Shown one piece after another: positions 1-15,628 of a stretch of 64,000 nt of DNA. A program made the translations under genes and the position numbers. Under the pieces are notes generated by a model that was not told the origin of the DNA, made no database searches, and saw only the letters and a list, made by a program, of their open reading frames with translations. The stretch covers positions 3,858,001-3,922,000 of the forward strand of contig NZ_JAIZBH010000001.1 of assembly GCF_022267375.1 (NCBI RefSeq), read 5' to 3'. Origin of the DNA: Leptospira sanjuanensis. GTDB taxonomy: Bacteria; Spirochaetota; Leptospiria; Leptospirales; Leptospiraceae. Positions within the stretch are counted from its first letter, which is position 1. Every line of letters begins with the position of its first letter.

Positions 1-1
1 C

Positions 2-307
2 AGTTCGTTTCGAATCATGCTGCGACACATACTTCCGAACGCGATCACGCCCCTCGTAACGTTTTTGCCGTTTACGCTGATCGGATCGATTTCCATTCTA
101 AGCGCATTGGACTTTCTCGGTTACGGAATTCCAGCGCCGAATCCGTCTTGGGGAGAAATGATCGGGCAAGGAAGAGAACGATTGAGTGCATGGTGGCTCA
201 TCACGTTTCCGTCGTCAGCGCTCTTTTTCACGATTTTATTGACTTCGTTTATCGGAGAAGGACTGAGAGACTCTTTCGATTCCAGAGAAAAGGCGGTGTA
301 TGAATGA
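2..307 (+). CDS. Peptide ABC transporter permease, YejE/OppC type (5' end outside window)
   Basis: Inner-membrane permease subunit of an ABC importer of the oligopeptide/microcin C class. The reading frame is open from the window edge, so only the C-terminal 101 or so residues are present; the first ATG at 17 is internal. The visible part holds the end of the permease domain, with [17 protein letters not shown], then [18 protein letters not shown] and the C-terminal [13 protein letters not shown], all typical of YejE. It overlaps the next gene by 4 bases (ATGA), so permease and ATPases form one operon. The substrate-binding protein and the partner permease should lie upstream of the window. 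YejE is the best match by motif memory; OppC/DppC is the broader alternative. Confidence 0.85.
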   Translation, partial: SSFRIMLRHILPNAITPLVTFLPFTLIGSISILSALDFLGYGIPAPNPSWGEMIGQGRERLSAWWLITFPSSALFFTILLTSFIGEGLRDSFDSREKAVYE

Positions 308-1287
308 ACGCTTCTTCTTTGCTTCAGGTTAGGAATTTTTCACTCGATCTCTATTCAGAAAACCGCTGGCTTCCCGTTCTTCAAAATTTAAGTTTCGACG
401 TACGACCCGGTGAAATTCTTTCTTTGATCGGGGAATCGGGCTGCGGCAAGTCTTTGACAGCGCTCGCACTGACGCGTTTGATTCCTTCCAATATTTCTAA
501 GGTTCGCTCGGGTGAAATTTTATACCAAGGAAACGATCTTTTAAAACTTTCCGCCGAGGAAATGAGAAAGATCCGAGGAAAAGAAATCGCTTATATCTTT
601 CAAGAACCGTTTGCCGCTCTCAATCCTTTGTTGAAAATCGAAGAACAAATGATCGAAGCGTATCTGATGCACATTTCGGATAACCGCAAAGAGGCGATTG
701 AAAAAGCGAAGTATCTTTTGTCTTCGGTCGGAATCACGGACATTCAACAAAGATTATATTCCTATCCGAATCAGATGAGCGGAGGAATTCTCCAGCGAAT
801 CAGCATCGCGATGGCGTTGATGTGCGATCCGACTCTTCTCATCGCCGACGAGCCTACGAGCGCGATCGACGTAACGATCCAAGCACAGCTTGTGGAACTT
901 CTTCTCCGCCTTCAAAAACAAAACGGAATGTCGATTCTCTTTATCTCGCACGACTTCGGTTTAGTCGGAACGATCGCGCATCGAATCGCTGTTATGTATG
1001 CGGGAAGAATCGCGGAAATCGGAGACACGGATTCCGTCATCGATTCGCCGAATCATCCTTATACGAAGGATTTGCTCGCGTCGATTCCGTCGCTCGCCAA
1101 ATCGGTAGAGGACTTGCAACCGATTCAAGGAATCGTTCCTTCGCCCGATCAGTACCCGATCGGTTGTCATTATTCCACGCGTTGTAAAGCTGTGATGAAT
1201 TCGTGCAAAGAAACCAAACCGGAATTGTTTACAGTACGCTCCGAAAAAGAACCGCATCTGGCCGCTTGTTTTTTAACGAAAGAATAG
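304..1287 (+). CDS. Peptide ABC transporter ATP-binding protein, OppD/DppD type
   Basis: Cytoplasmic ATPase that powers the peptide importer. Its 327 residues carry Walker A GESGCGKS at about 43-50, a signature written MSGGILQR at about 159-166 (LSGGQ variant), Walker B LLIADEP, and the H-loop ISHD. The C-terminal oligopeptide-transporter extension has the cysteine-spaced [14 protein letters not shown] motif seen in Opp/Dpp ATPases, where a [4Fe-4S] cluster has been reported in some members. The start ATG overlaps the permease stop by 4 bases, which indicates translational coupling. In classical YejF the two ATPases are fused; here they are two separate genes, so the arrangement is Opp/Dpp-like. 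Confidence 0.9.
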   Translation: MNASSLLQVRNFSLDLYSENRWLPVLQNLSFDVRPGEILSLIGESGCGKSLTALALTRLIPSNISKVRSGEILYQGNDLLKLSAEEMRKIRGKEIAYIFQEPFAALNPLLKIEEQMIEAYLMHISDNRKEAIEKAKYLLSSVGITDIQQRLYSYPNQMSGGILQRISIAMALMCDPTLLIADEPTSAIDVTIQAQLVELLLRLQKQNGMSILFISHDFGLVGTIAHRIAVMYAGRIAEIGDTDSVIDSPNHPYTKDLLASIPSLAKSVEDLQPIQGIVPSPDQYPIGCHYSTRCKAVMNSCKETKPELFTVRSEKEPHLAACFLTKE

Positions 1288-1308
1288 GATCCTATCGAAG
1301 AAGAAATC

Positions 1309-4319
<3,011 letters not shown>

Positions 4320-4342
4320 AATCGAAATCGTAAGGAGAATTT

Positions 4343-4768
4343 ATGAAACCAAAATTATTGATTCGGATCGCCGCCATCATGTTGCTTATCTTTGCAATTG
4401 GTCATTCGATCGGTCATTTTACTCGATACAACACGACCGATCCGCAAGCGCTTACCGTTATTTCCACAATGCAGCAAACAAAAATTCCAATGGAAGGCGT
4501 TACAAAATCATACGATCAATTCTATTCGGGAATGAGTTTGAACCTGAGCATCGTTTTGTTTTCGTTGACGATCCTTCTTTGGTTCCTATCGAATCTTGCA
4601 GAGTCTGATCCAGGTGCGACTTTGAAACTTTTGCTTCCGATTTTCTTTTGTGTCGCCGCTTTTTCAGTTACGGGTTTTTTGTATTTCTTTGCGGCGCCGA
4701 CACTGATTTCATCTTTGGGTGCGATTTCACTTTTGGCGAGCATCGCGATCTTGCAGAAGAAGTCATAG
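4343..4768 (+). CDS. Small membrane protein, four predicted helices
   Basis: 141-residue hydrophobic protein of unknown function that resembles uncharacterised proteins common in Leptospira. Hydrophobic segments lie at about 8-25, 66-84, 96-114 and 117-135. The loop after the first helix contains the His-rich IGHSIGHFTRYN, which could bind metal but is not a motif I can assign. The start has AAGGAGAA six bases upstream. It follows the AsmA-like gene by 23 bases and may belong to the same transcript. No enzyme motif is visible. Confidence 0.75.
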   Translation: MKPKLLIRIAAIMLLIFAIGHSIGHFTRYNTTDPQALTVISTMQQTKIPMEGVTKSYDQFYSGMSLNLSIVLFSLTILLWFLSNLAESDPGATLKLLLPIFFCVAAFSVTGFLYFFAAPTLISSLGAISLLASIAILQKKS

Positions 4769-4888
4769 TAAGAATTGAGATTCGATAATCTTTCGAAGGG
4801 ATCGTTTCCGTTCGACAATTGACTATGAAAGATTATGTTGTCGGAAATACCGCGATTGCACCGTGAACTTCAAATGGCTTCCGCCCGT

Positions 4889-6724
4889 TCAGGTAAAATC
4901 CAGATCCATTCCTTCTTGAATCAAAATTCGAAGCGCATTGCTCGTTTCCACCAGCCCGTCTCGAATCTTATAATCGAAGTGCATGGTTCCGTTTAGGATT
5001 TCCTCTTGAAAATGTTTTAATACGACACCGTCAACTTTTGCAAGTTCGAGATCGTGGCTTGTGACCAAACCGACCACTCGATTCTTTTTGAGTTCCTTTA
5101 AGATTCCTTTGCACGCAAGAGAACGTTCTCTCGTATTGGTTCCTTTCAAAATTTCATCGAGTAAAACAAGATGCGGTTTGCTACCGTCTTTGATCTTTTT
5201 AACGATCTCTGAAAGCCTTCTTACTTCCGCATAAAAGAAAGAGATTCCTTCTTCCAGGTTGTCCTCGTTTCTCATACTTGTATGAACTTTCAACACGGGC
5301 AGCGAAAATTCTTTTGCAGGAGCCGGACCTCCGCCCAAAGAAAGAATGGAGGCAACACCGATCGTGCGTAAATAAGTCGTTTTGCCGGACATGTTGGAGC
5401 CCGTGATTAAAACGACATTTCCTTCTTCAATCGCTTCCAAAGGATTCGAAACTCTCGACTCGGAAGGAAGCAAAGGGTGAAAAAGTTCCTTACCTGCTAT
5501 TCCTCTGTTGGAAGCTTCCGGAAGAATTTCCGGAAAACAATAATCGGGAAACATCCACTTCAGATTCGCAAAAGGAAAGAGAGAATCGAATACGGTCAAA
5601 TCCTCGATCGAATGTTCCAAAAGAGCCGAATGTTTTTCTCGCCATTTCGAAATTCTTTGCAGGATCCAAAGATCGTATAAGAACAGATTGTTTAAAATCA
5701 AATGAAGTAGAGGCGCTTCGGTTAAAGCAACCCGTTTCAAAATCCGATCCAAATCCTCATACGCGGATTTTAATTCTTTCTTTGAAGTTTCACTTAAAAG
5801 CGTCCTCTCGTTTTTGTCGCGAACGTTCAGACCTTTCAAATAAATTAGAATTTTCTGAAGTCCTCCGATGCTTCCTGAAAGATCATAATACTGCCTGAAA
5901 ATTTCGAGGGAGCGGGAGCGATACAACCCGAATAAAATCAGATTGAGGAAAAGAACCGATGCGGGAAATGGAACGCCTAAAAGTACGTTTGCAGGAATAA
6001 AAGCCAATACGAGAATCGTAACCGGTTTATAAATTTTCCGGAGCCAAGGATACTGATCCCAGAATTTCGAATCGGAATCGTTCCGTATCAGTTTCAATTC
6101 CGCCTTGGCAACTGCGGGCGCAGCATCCTGATTCTCCCGAAGATACGAAGCCAGTCTCAATACTTTAGGAATCGCGAATGTTTTTTCGGAAATCGATTTT
6201 ACGATCGATTGACGTAATAGAACATTCTCCCTTTTAAAATCATCGGAAAGATCGTCGATCGGATCCAAAAGCGAAACCAATCTCTGTTCCGCGTTCCGAG
6301 TGAATGTCGTATCGAGCCACGGAAAAAGTCCGTTCTCCCGAAACAAATCCAAATCTCTTGCCAACGGAGAAACCGTTTCCGAAGAAAGTTTCGTTCCGTA
6401 TTTTTTACCGTAACCGCGAATCTCGATTCTTGCGATTTCCCGGTTCAATACGAAACTCCAAAGTCGAATTCTTTCCCTGGATAAAAGAGTCTTTTTGTAT
6501 CTCCTTACAAAAACGAAAAAGATCAAAAGAAGAATCAAAGACGGAAGATAATAAACATACGAAGAACGAAGATAATAGAAAACGGAAATCCAAACCGCAA
6601 AGGCGGAAAAGAAGCTTAAGCGAAACAAGGAAAGTCTGGATAAAAGCGAGGAGACACGATCCTGATGGCGGTCTACTATTTCAGCTCTACGTTGAAGCCG
6701 ATCGATCTGAAGAGAGGGTATCAT
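4889..6724 (-). CDS. MutS-family ATPase with N-terminal membrane helices
   Basis: 611-residue protein whose last 170 residues are a MutS ATPase core: Walker [12 protein letters not shown] at about 442-452, the FFYAEVRRL segment, Walker [12 protein letters not shown] at about 519-529, and TSHD near 554. The mismatch-recognition domain I (with the Phe-x-Glu motif) is absent. Instead, the N-terminus has two hydrophobic segments at about 35-52 and 56-73, and another pair lies near 225-262. This matches a poorly characterised group of membrane-associated MutS homologues, not MutS1 or MutS2, which has a Smr domain. ATG 6724 overlaps the stop of the small gene at 6721-6957 as ATGA. A role in mismatch repair is unlikely; the true role is unknown. 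Confidence 0.85.
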   Translation of the reverse strand: MIPSLQIDRLQRRAEIVDRHQDRVSSLLSRLSLFRLSFFSAFAVWISVFYYLRSSYVYYLPSLILLLIFFVFVRRYKKTLLSRERIRLWSFVLNREIARIEIRGYGKKYGTKLSSETVSPLARDLDLFRENGLFPWLDTTFTRNAEQRLVSLLDPIDDLSDDFKRENVLLRQSIVKSISEKTFAIPKVLRLASYLRENQDAAPAVAKAELKLIRNDSDSKFWDQYPWLRKIYKPVTILVLAFIPANVLLGVPFPASVLFLNLILFGLYRSRSLEIFRQYYDLSGSIGGLQKILIYLKGLNVRDKNERTLLSETSKKELKSAYEDLDRILKRVALTEAPLLHLILNNLFLYDLWILQRISKWREKHSALLEHSIEDLTVFDSLFPFANLKWMFPDYCFPEILPEASNRGIAGKELFHPLLPSESRVSNPLEAIEEGNVVLITGSNMSGKTTYLRTIGVASILSLGGGPAPAKEFSLPVLKVHTSMRNEDNLEEGISFFYAEVRRLSEIVKKIKDGSKPHLVLLDEILKGTNTRERSLACKGILKELKKNRVVGLVTSHDLELAKVDGVVLKHFQEEILNGTMHFDYKIRDGLVETSNALRILIQEGMDLDFT

Positions 6725-6957
6725 CCGGTAAGGGAATTGATGTTTTCGTAGTGTTCGTTTTCGCGTTTATAAAGTTCAAAATCCAGCAAACGAACCAAAG
6801 ATCCGAGGTCCGGCATCACCCAGCGTGAAACCAATTTCCCGCGGTCCTTGCCTTTGATCTTGTCCACGTACGCGTATCCGAACAGATCCGTTCCGTACTC
6901 GTAGGCGACGAATCTTCCCGTCCTTTTACCCGTATTGTTGATCAACCGAATCTGCAT
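6721..6957 (-). CDS. Small conserved hypothetical protein upstream of the mutS-like gene
   Basis: 78-residue protein, basic at the N-terminus and acidic at the C-terminus, with no signal peptide or membrane helix. It shares a 4-base ATGA overlap with the MutS-like gene, which supports its being translated and co-expressed. No clear Shine-Dalgarno sequence precedes its ATG. I do not recognise a domain; the pattern [22 protein letters not shown] (partly quoted as [18 protein letters not shown]) suggests a compact beta fold. Function unknown. Confidence 0.65.
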   Translation of the reverse strand: MQIRLINNTGKRTGRFVAYEYGTDLFGYAYVDKIKGKDRGKLVSRWVMPDLGSLVRLLDFELYKRENEHYENINSLTG

Positions 6958-7132
6958 TTTTTTGCAATTTTACCGTTTTGGGAAAATTCGTACAAGAAAA
7001 AAAATACTCAAGGATTTTCCAATTTCATCGATAGGTAGTTCAGGGAGTCAATTGCTTTCTCACGGATGAGATCGGCCGGAATTCCCAATAAAAAGATCAC
7101 CAACCAAACCAGAAGTCGCATGGAGGCGCAAA

Positions 7133-7339
7133 ATGTTTTACCCGGAAATGGATCCAGATTTAAAAAGTTCCTTTCTTTCGATCGACAAAACCGTCGCAAA
7201 TCTCGTAAACAATACGATTCTTCCTCAATCCGGATTAAAAGCCGGTAACCTTCTGAACGCGGATCAAATGAAAAAATTAAAGGAAATCCGCAAACGCAGA
7301 TTCAGATCCAATGAGTGGAAACAATTCTTAAAGGACTAA
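7133..7339 (+). CDS. Small hypothetical protein, 68 residues
   Basis: Short, charged protein without membrane segments or signal peptide. A good ribosome site, GGAGG at 7122-7126, sits 6 bases before the ATG, which is the main reason for calling it. The C-terminus is basic (KKLKEIRKRRFRSNEWK). A bidirectional terminator follows at 7445-7474. The opposite strand also has an open frame here (7008-7121), without a ribosome site. Function unknown. Confidence 0.6.
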   Translation: MFYPEMDPDLKSSFLSIDKTVANLVNNTILPQSGLKAGNLLNADQMKKLKEIRKRRFRSNEWKQFLKD

Positions 7340-7444
7340 ATTCAAACTTCGCTTAACAAACGGCGGATTCGATTCTAAGGAGCTTCGCGAAAAAGCGAAA
7401 CTTCCATGCGAATACGAATTCATAGAGAATCGAACCTATAAAAT

Positions 7445-7474
7445 AAAAAAGCCTGCTAAAATAGCAGGCTTTTT
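7445..7474. terminator. Bidirectional intrinsic terminator
   Basis: Perfect 8-bp stem GCCTGCTA (7451-7458) / TAGCAGGC (7462-7469) with a 3-base AAA loop, an A run on the left and a T run on the right. It can stop transcripts from both sides, and it sits between the convergent 68-residue gene and the metacaspase gene. Confidence 0.9.
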
Positions 7475-7496
7475 CGTGTTAAACCCAAATACGTTT

Positions 7497-9119
<1,623 letters not shown>

Positions 9120-9438
9120 ACCTGGCCTCCTGGGATGATTTGGAATGGAATCAGGGTAGCAAAAGAAATCCTTTTGTCATTATTTTTTTAGGGAAAGAAT
9201 CGATGCTTCTAAATTTAGGAAAGAATTTTCTAAAATTTATTTGGCCGGAATGGAGCGAAAACGGATACAATTTACAATCGAATTTACGGCGTATCTTGAA
9301 ACGAAACTCGATCGAATTATTTTTGATTAAAAACGGTTCTTATGAAACTCTTCCGAGAATTATAAAACGAAAAAAGAAATCGGAAGGGGTCTTTTCATAT
9401 TCGACAAAGACCGCTTCTTAAAAATAAAATCTTGAAAA
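9120..9438. other. Intergenic stretch between the metacaspase and porin genes
   Basis: A 319-base A+T-rich spacer. It should hold the metacaspase promoter, but no confident -35/-10 pair was chosen. A 7-bp inverted repeat GGTCTTT / AAAGACC (9389-9395 / 9406-9412) lies downstream of the porin gene; there is no T run, so it is a weak terminator candidate at best. A plus-strand open frame at 9203-9421 (72 codons, AGGGA upstream) was considered and not called. Confidence 0.5.
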
Positions 9439-10338
9439 TTAGAGTTCGTGTTTGTAACCGACTCGGTATTGTGTTCCGCCTAGTACAACCGGATACGCCG
9501 GTGACGGCGATAATCCGAGAATTCCCCCTGCAGATTGAGTGTGACCCGTGCCTAACTTATAAGAATAAAGTGTTTCCGCTTCTAAGTAGAGAAACCCCTT
9601 TTCGGTAAGTCTGGATTGAGCTCCCACGATCCAGTTTGGTGCGACACCGGAAACGCTGAAACGAACATCTTCCCAAATCGCCGCGGGGTTGGTTCCGTCG
9701 GAAATCAAACCTGCAACCGCGGGACTCAAAGGCATCACGGCATCGTGCACCAAATTGGAAAGACTGGAACCGGATAAACTCCATCCGCCTTTAAAATAAT
9801 GAATTCCGCCGCCGATGTAAATTGCGTTGTCTTCCGAAACGGCAACCTTCATCCCTACGTTGATCGGAATTTGAATCGCGTTATAATCCCAAGTAATATC
9901 ATAAAATTTGAATCCTAATGCCTTCGCTTCCGTGTCCCCGCCGAAGTATTTTCTCGTATAATTTGCAGCAATCCTTGCAAAATAGAATTTCCCGAATTCC
10001 TTTTCATAGCCCGCCGAAAAAACGAGACCGGACATAGCGCCGTTCGCTTTCACATTGATCAATCCGGCCGTCGTATTCTCCAGGGTTTGCAGACGATTTT
10101 CAGGAATTACCGCCCTTCTGGGTGCGACTCCTGCATTCGCATTTCCACCCGTTCCACCGGAAGCGATGTCGTAATAATTTGCCGAATCTAAACCGTCTTT
10201 CGTAATCGTTCCGCCCAATTGAGCAAGATCAAACTGAAGACCGAGACTTCCGAATACATACGACTTTGCGCTGATTGAATTCAACGAAAGCAATATTGAT
10301 GCGGCAACAAATACAACCGTAAGCGATTTTCGAAACAT
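9439..10338 (-). CDS. OmpL1-family outer-membrane porin
   Basis: 299-residue beta-barrel protein with a signal peptide of about 24 residues (cut near SAK). From memory of leptospiral OmpL1, the matches are extensive: LGGTITKDGLD after the first strand, GVAPRRA, the SGVAPNWIVGAQ strand, GHTQSAGG and the final YRVGYKHEL. OmpL1 is a surface-exposed trimeric porin of about 320 residues. This copy is shorter, and the first surface loop, which has two cysteines in OmpL1, is replaced by a glycine-rich SGGTGGNANA stretch; the whole protein has no cysteine. It may be the species' OmpL1 or a divergent paralogue. AGAGGTT provides a ribosome site, and a perfect 13-bp hairpin lies in the leader at 10370-10400. 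Confidence 0.85.
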   Translation of the reverse strand: MFRKSLTVVFVAASILLSLNSISAKSYVFGSLGLQFDLAQLGGTITKDGLDSANYYDIASGGTGGNANAGVAPRRAVIPENRLQTLENTTAGLINVKANGAMSGLVFSAGYEKEFGKFYFARIAANYTRKYFGGDTEAKALGFKFYDITWDYNAIQIPINVGMKVAVSEDNAIYIGGGIHYFKGGWSLSGSSLSNLVHDAVMPLSPAVAGLISDGTNPAAIWEDVRFSVSGVAPNWIVGAQSRLTEKGFLYLEAETLYSYKLGTGHTQSAGGILGLSPSPAYPVVLGGTQYRVGYKHEL

Positions 10339-10369
10339 GATTAACCTCTAATTTTCGATTTAGTTTCCG

Positions 10370-10400
10370 GATTTAGAGTGAGAAACACTCACTCTAAATC
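10370..10400 (-). promoter_or_regulatory. Perfect 13-bp inverted repeat in the leader of the ompL1-like gene
   Basis: Arms GATTTAGAGTGAG (10370-10382) and CTCACTCTAAATC (10388-10400) with a 5-base loop, 31 bases before the start codon. There is no T run, so it is not a standard terminator. It could be an operator for a dimeric regulator or an mRNA hairpin that controls stability or translation of the porin message. Confidence 0.75.
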
Positions 10401-10671
10401 GGATGTGAACGAATCGTATATAGAGTAGAAAAGAATGTCAAACGACATTCAACGGAAACCGTTCAGGAAGCATCATTTCTCAAGCAACTACATTAAAATT
10501 TAATTATATTCTAATGCTTATTAGATAACGTTTGTTTTGCTAAATCGAACTTTTTTCTTCATTTTTTCGATATCATTATAATCTGACCGGACGAAAGGAT
10601 AAGCTCGCAAAACTCGAAAGCATTCTTTCCTTAAAAAAGTTTTCGTTAAGACGAAAAGGGCAAACGCCAAT

Positions 10672-10705
10672 AAAAAAAACCCGGAAGACTTTAAAGTCCG
10701 CCGGG
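10672..10705 (-). terminator. Intrinsic terminator after ilvC
   Basis: Read on the minus strand: a CCCGG/CCGGG base stem, a short mismatch, then the self-complementary GACTTTAAAGTC, followed by eight T residues. It lies 30 bases beyond the ilvC stop. Confidence 0.85.
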
Positions 10706-10734
10706 TTTTGTCTGCAAGAAAAGCGAAGTGAAAA

Positions 10735-11835
<1,101 letters not shown>

Positions 11836-11950
11836 CTACAATCGCTGAAGTAGAAGAAACCTTCTTTGTAAGGACGGAAGACCGAATTCTAAGCGTGTAA
11901 ATTATGTATCATTGAAATTCGAATTAAACCGATCTTCTATAGAACGAAGC

Positions 11951-13540
11951 CTATTCCCCGTCGACCTTGGTCAACCGATTCGACTGGAGATCCAGTTCGA
12001 GAATGATATTCGCAAGATTCTCGCTTTTTTCCGTCAGCGATTCCATAGAATTCTGAAGACTCGCGATCGCGTTTACGATTCCGGTAAGACCAATTCTTTG
12101 TTCGGAAGAAGCAAGTTCGATTTCGGAAGACAAAGATCGCAAATGGTCCAGCGAAGAAAAAAATTGAGAATTGATCGTTCTCTGTTGTTCGAATAATTTT
12201 AAGAACTCGTTAAACCTGGAAAAGAGATCCTGAAATAAAATATCCTGTTCCTTCACATGGCTGGCGGTCGTTTCCGCGGACTTCCGACCCGTAACCACGT
12301 GATTGGAAGAATCGCGAATGATCTTAGAAATCAAATCCGCGTTGCCAGCGCTGCTTTCCGCAAGTTTGGAAACCTCCTGAGCGACTACCGCAAAACCCTT
12401 TCCGGCCTCTCCCGCACGAGCGGCTTCGATCGAAGCATTTAAAGAAAGAAGATTGGTTCGATCCGCAACCTCGGACATGATCCGATTCACTTCGCCCACG
12501 CTTCGGAAAGAATCGCCTAAAGAAGATAAAGATTTGGCAAGTTCTTCCACGAAACCGGTCACCATCGAACCGGACTTACGGACCTTATCCATACTCTGAT
12601 CGAGTATTTCGTTGAACTGCGAAATTCTTTCGATGATCGATTTTAAATTATCCGTATGATCCAAAAGACTTGCAATTTGTTTAAACTGTTTCTGGACCGT
12701 ATCGGAAGAATTCTCCGTTTGCGATTGAAATTCCTCGACCGTCGAGCTGATCTCCTCGAAAGAAGAAGCATGATCCGAAACCAACGCGGAAAAATCGTTC
12801 ATAAATTCCTTCAGATTTCGCGAGGAACTTTTCAGATATTGAGCGGACTCGTTCATTCTTTGCGTTCTATCGTTCATAAATCGATATGACTCTTCTAATT
12901 TCTTTTGTCTGATCTTGGAATTGTCCCTGAGTTTTAAGAATAGTTTTACAAGAAATTGCAGAATCAGGGAAGAAGTGAACATAAACAAGATCTTCAAAAA
13001 CTGTTCCGAAGGAGAAGCGCTTCCGATCGAAGTTGAAAGAATCGGATCGATCACAAAGTTAAGTCCGTTTAATCCCGAAAGCAAGATTACGATCGATTGG
13101 GTCAAAGCGGAAATAAAACCGATCAAAACGATAAAGTTAGGCGAAAGTAAAAGAGTGGAACAGATGATATATACGAATCCGATCGCCGTCAAAACTTGAT
13201 TGCGAACGACACCCGCCGAAAGTTCGGGCTTATCAACCGCGACAACCGCCATAGAAGAAAAGAAAATAAGAACGTCGGCCACAAGCAGAACCTTGCTTTG
13301 AATTTCCGTAAAACCGTTCCGAAATTTGATTTTATAATAACCGTAAAGCGCGTAGGCGAATATGGTGCTGATACCTACGAGATAAGAAGCGTTTTGTCCC
13401 GAACTATTTTGTTTCCAATTTACGATGACGGAAAAATAAAAAAGAAAAACCAAAATCAATCGTATATGGTTGATATAGATCGAACCGGAAGCAATAATCT
13501 CTTGGTCGGATTGTTTGATTTCATTGTCGATAACTTGCAT
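11951..13540 (-). CDS. Methyl-accepting chemotaxis protein, multi-helix membrane type (copy 1)
   Basis: 529-residue chemoreceptor. The N-terminal 190 or so residues form six predicted membrane helices (integral membrane sensor, no periplasmic ligand domain), followed by a coiled coil and the MCP signalling domain. The hairpin tip, [34 protein letters not shown] (here in two quotes, [20 protein letters not shown] and [14 protein letters not shown]), near residues 345-378 binds CheA/CheW. It is the downstream member of a tandem pair; about 100 residues of the core are identical to its neighbour while the membrane halves differ. The sensed stimulus is unknown, and no other che genes are nearby. 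Confidence 0.92.
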   Translation of the reverse strand: MQVIDNEIKQSDQEIIASGSIYINHIRLILVFLFYFSVIVNWKQNSSGQNASYLVGISTIFAYALYGYYKIKFRNGFTEIQSKVLLVADVLIFFSSMAVVAVDKPELSAGVVRNQVLTAIGFVYIICSTLLLSPNFIVLIGFISALTQSIVILLSGLNGLNFVIDPILSTSIGSASPSEQFLKILFMFTSSLILQFLVKLFLKLRDNSKIRQKKLEESYRFMNDRTQRMNESAQYLKSSSRNLKEFMNDFSALVSDHASSFEEISSTVEEFQSQTENSSDTVQKQFKQIASLLDHTDNLKSIIERISQFNEILDQSMDKVRKSGSMVTGFVEELAKSLSSLGDSFRSVGEVNRIMSEVADRTNLLSLNASIEAARAGEAGKGFAVVAQEVSKLAESSAGNADLISKIIRDSSNHVVTGRKSAETTASHVKEQDILFQDLFSRFNEFLKLFEQQRTINSQFFSSLDHLRSLSSEIELASSEQRIGLTGIVNAIASLQNSMESLTEKSENLANIILELDLQSNRLTKVDGE

Positions 13541-13645
13541 CGACCTTGAATATTTGCTTTTAGTTAGTTTCTCAAATCATTTTTAATACGTTATGCGAAA
13601 CAGAGCTATCAAATTATAAAAACTTTGGGATTGTGGATTCAATCC

Positions 13646-15235
13646 TCAGAAATCTCCGATTCGTGTTAAAGAATTCGATTGAGTTTCCAGTTCCCGCACG
13701 ATCAAGCTTAGATTCTCGCTTTTTTCAACAAGAGTTTCCATAGAATTCTGAAGACTCGCGATCGCTTCCACGATTCCTCTCAAACCCGTTTTTTGCTCGG
13801 AGGATGCGATCTCAATTTCGGAGGATAAAACTCTCAGTCGATCCAAGGTGGAAAAAAACTGAGCATTGATTCTCTTTTGTTCTTCGAACATCTTTGAAAA
13901 TTCTTCAAACCTGCCGAACAAATCCTGAAATAAAGATTCCTGTTCTTTTACATGGCCCGCCGTAGTCTCCGCAGATTTTTGCCCCGTAACCACGTGATTG
14001 GAAGAATCGCGAATGATCTTGGAAATCAAATCCGCGTTGCCAGCGCTGCTTTCCGCAAGTTTGGAAACTTCCTGAGCGACTACCGCAAAACCCTTTCCGG
14101 CTTCACCCGCACGAGCGGCTTCGATCGAAGCATTTAAAGAAAGAAGATTGGTTCGATCCGCAACCTCGGACATGATCCGATTCACTTCGCCCACGCTACG
14201 GAAAGAATCGCCTAAAGAAGATAAAGATTTGGCAAGTTCTTCCACGAAACCGGTCACCATCGAACCGGACTTACGGACCTTATCCATACTCTGATCGAGC
14301 ACTTCGTTGAACTGCGAAATCCTTTCGATGATCGATTTTAAATTGCTACTATGTCCGATCAAATTTTCAATATTGCTAAATTGATTTTTTACGTTATCGG
14401 AAGAATTCTCCGTTTGCGATTGAAATTCCTCCATCGTCGAGCTGATCTCCTCGAAAGAAGAAGCATGATCCGAAACCAACGTGGAAAAATCGTTCATAAA
14501 GTTCTTTAAGTTTAAGGAAGATTCTTTTAGAGCGCGAGCGGATTCTCTCATTTTATCGCTTCTTTCGGCGATCAATCTATGTGAGTCTTCCAATTCTTTT
14601 TGCCTAAATTCGGAGTTTTCTCGAAGCAGCATAAACAGTTTCACGAGAATTCTCACGATAAACGTGCATGCAAAAATGAACAAAATCTTAGTGATTTGTT
14701 CGGAGGTCGCCGCGTGCCCCAAAGAATTGGCAAGTTTCGGTTCCTCGGTAAGAACCAAACCGTGTTGTGTGGCCGTGTAAACGACGACAATATGGGCGAG
14801 CGCAGACGAGAATCCGACCACAAGAATAAAGTTAGGCGCAAGTAGCAAACCGGCATAAATGATGTAAAGATAACTGATTCCGTATAGAACGGAACTTTTA
14901 ACCATTCCGGACGTATAATCAGGGTGATCCATCGCAGCGCCGAACATCGCACAAAATAGAGCGCCGACATCCGCCAAAATGAACACCTTACTTAAGGTAT
15001 GGGAAAGAGTTCCGGTGGTCTTAATTTTATAAAGACTATAAAAGAAATACAGGAGCATCGTCGTAGTTCCACTTAGATACAAAGTGTTTTGAACTACGTT
15101 GCTCCGGTTCCAACCGATCGCGATCGAAGAATAATACAGTAGAATCAATCCGAGCCGAATCCAGTTGATGTAAGCAGGGCCCGAGGCAATGATTTCCTCG
15201 TCCGTTTTTCGCGAGGATTCTTTCTTGGATGTCAT
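13646..15235 (-). CDS. Methyl-accepting chemotaxis protein, multi-helix membrane type (copy 2)
   Basis: 529-residue paralogue with the same plan as its neighbour: six N-terminal membrane helices, then coiled coil and MCP signalling domain. The exact length match and colinearity show a tandem duplication. The signalling core ([12 protein letters not shown] through SNHVVTG) is identical in protein to copy 1, while the sensor half has drifted widely, as expected when sensing diverges and CheA coupling is kept. It is 105 bases from copy 1, so both may be on one transcript. Confidence 0.92.
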   Translation of the reverse strand: MTSKKESSRKTDEEIIASGPAYINWIRLGLILLYYSSIAIGWNRSNVVQNTLYLSGTTTMLLYFFYSLYKIKTTGTLSHTLSKVFILADVGALFCAMFGAAMDHPDYTSGMVKSSVLYGISYLYIIYAGLLLAPNFILVVGFSSALAHIVVVYTATQHGLVLTEEPKLANSLGHAATSEQITKILFIFACTFIVRILVKLFMLLRENSEFRQKELEDSHRLIAERSDKMRESARALKESSLNLKNFMNDFSTLVSDHASSFEEISSTMEEFQSQTENSSDNVKNQFSNIENLIGHSSNLKSIIERISQFNEVLDQSMDKVRKSGSMVTGFVEELAKSLSSLGDSFRSVGEVNRIMSEVADRTNLLSLNASIEAARAGEAGKGFAVVAQEVSKLAESSAGNADLISKIIRDSSNHVVTGQKSAETTAGHVKEQESLFQDLFGRFEEFSKMFEEQKRINAQFFSTLDRLRVLSSEIEIASSEQKTGLRGIVEAIASLQNSMETLVEKSENLSLIVRELETQSNSLTRIGDF

Positions 15236-15628
15236 GATACTAATGACGAGAATTTACTTCGAAAAATCAATGGTTTTTCTAAAATGGAAATTTATAATTT
15301 ACGAGTTCGGATTTACAATTCGAAAAAACGTTAAGTGACTTGTACCCTGATAACTTGCCGTTCTGAAAATCGAATTTTAGGAAACATTGATTCACTTTTT
15401 TCGAAATGTTTTCCGCGAATTCACGTTCGTTCTGAAATGAGCGCATATCGCAAAAGGACTTACTCTAAATTCCGCCCCATTGGGGACGGATTTTTGTTTG
15501 TTTCCATCCGCAATTTGATTCCGGTTCGTTCATTTTGCCGCTTTCTTTTTTTGAACGAACATCGAATAAAAAATTTCTTTTTGAATTTTATCTGATTCAT
15601 TTGGACTTTTATAATTAGAGGGATGATC
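15236..15628. other. Divergent intergenic stretch between a chemoreceptor gene and osmC
   Basis: A 393-base spacer that must hold promoters for the minus-strand chemoreceptor and plus-strand osmC. It is A+T-rich, with a terminator-like hairpin at 15472-15496 read on the plus strand. A plus frame at 15335-15595 has no ribosome site or coding character. The AGAGGG at 15617-15622 is the osmC ribosome site. Confidence 0.5.
15472..15496 (+). terminator. Orphan terminator-like hairpin upstream of osmC
   Basis: CCGCCCC pairs with GGGGACGG (one bulged A) around an ATT loop and is followed by ATTTTTG. No gene upstream on this strand needs it, so it could end a small RNA or act as an attenuator in the osmC leader. 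Confidence 0.5.

Larger units (their letters stand above)
10339..10734. other. Intergenic stretch between ilvC and the ompL1-like gene
   Basis: A 396-base spacer on the upstream side of the porin gene. It contains the 13-bp hairpin (10370-10400), a strongly A+T-rich block around 10490-10580 that probably includes the porin promoter, and the ilvC terminator (10672-10705). No coding frame is credible. Confidence 0.6.

Noticed and set aside
7008..7121. Minus-strand hydrophobic frame of 37 codons (63 with the longer start), opposite the 68-residue gene.
   Set aside because: No ribosome site on that strand, whereas the plus-strand gene has GGAGG at good spacing; kept as an outside possibility only.
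9203..9421. Plus-strand frame of 72 codons with AGGGA upstream.
   Set aside because: Composition is that of A+T-rich spacer, it lies antisense to neighbouring leaders and tails, and no domain is seen.
11951..15235. Near-identical core repeats as a mobile element.
   Set aside because: The similarity stays in frame within two colinear chemoreceptor genes and has no terminal repeats.
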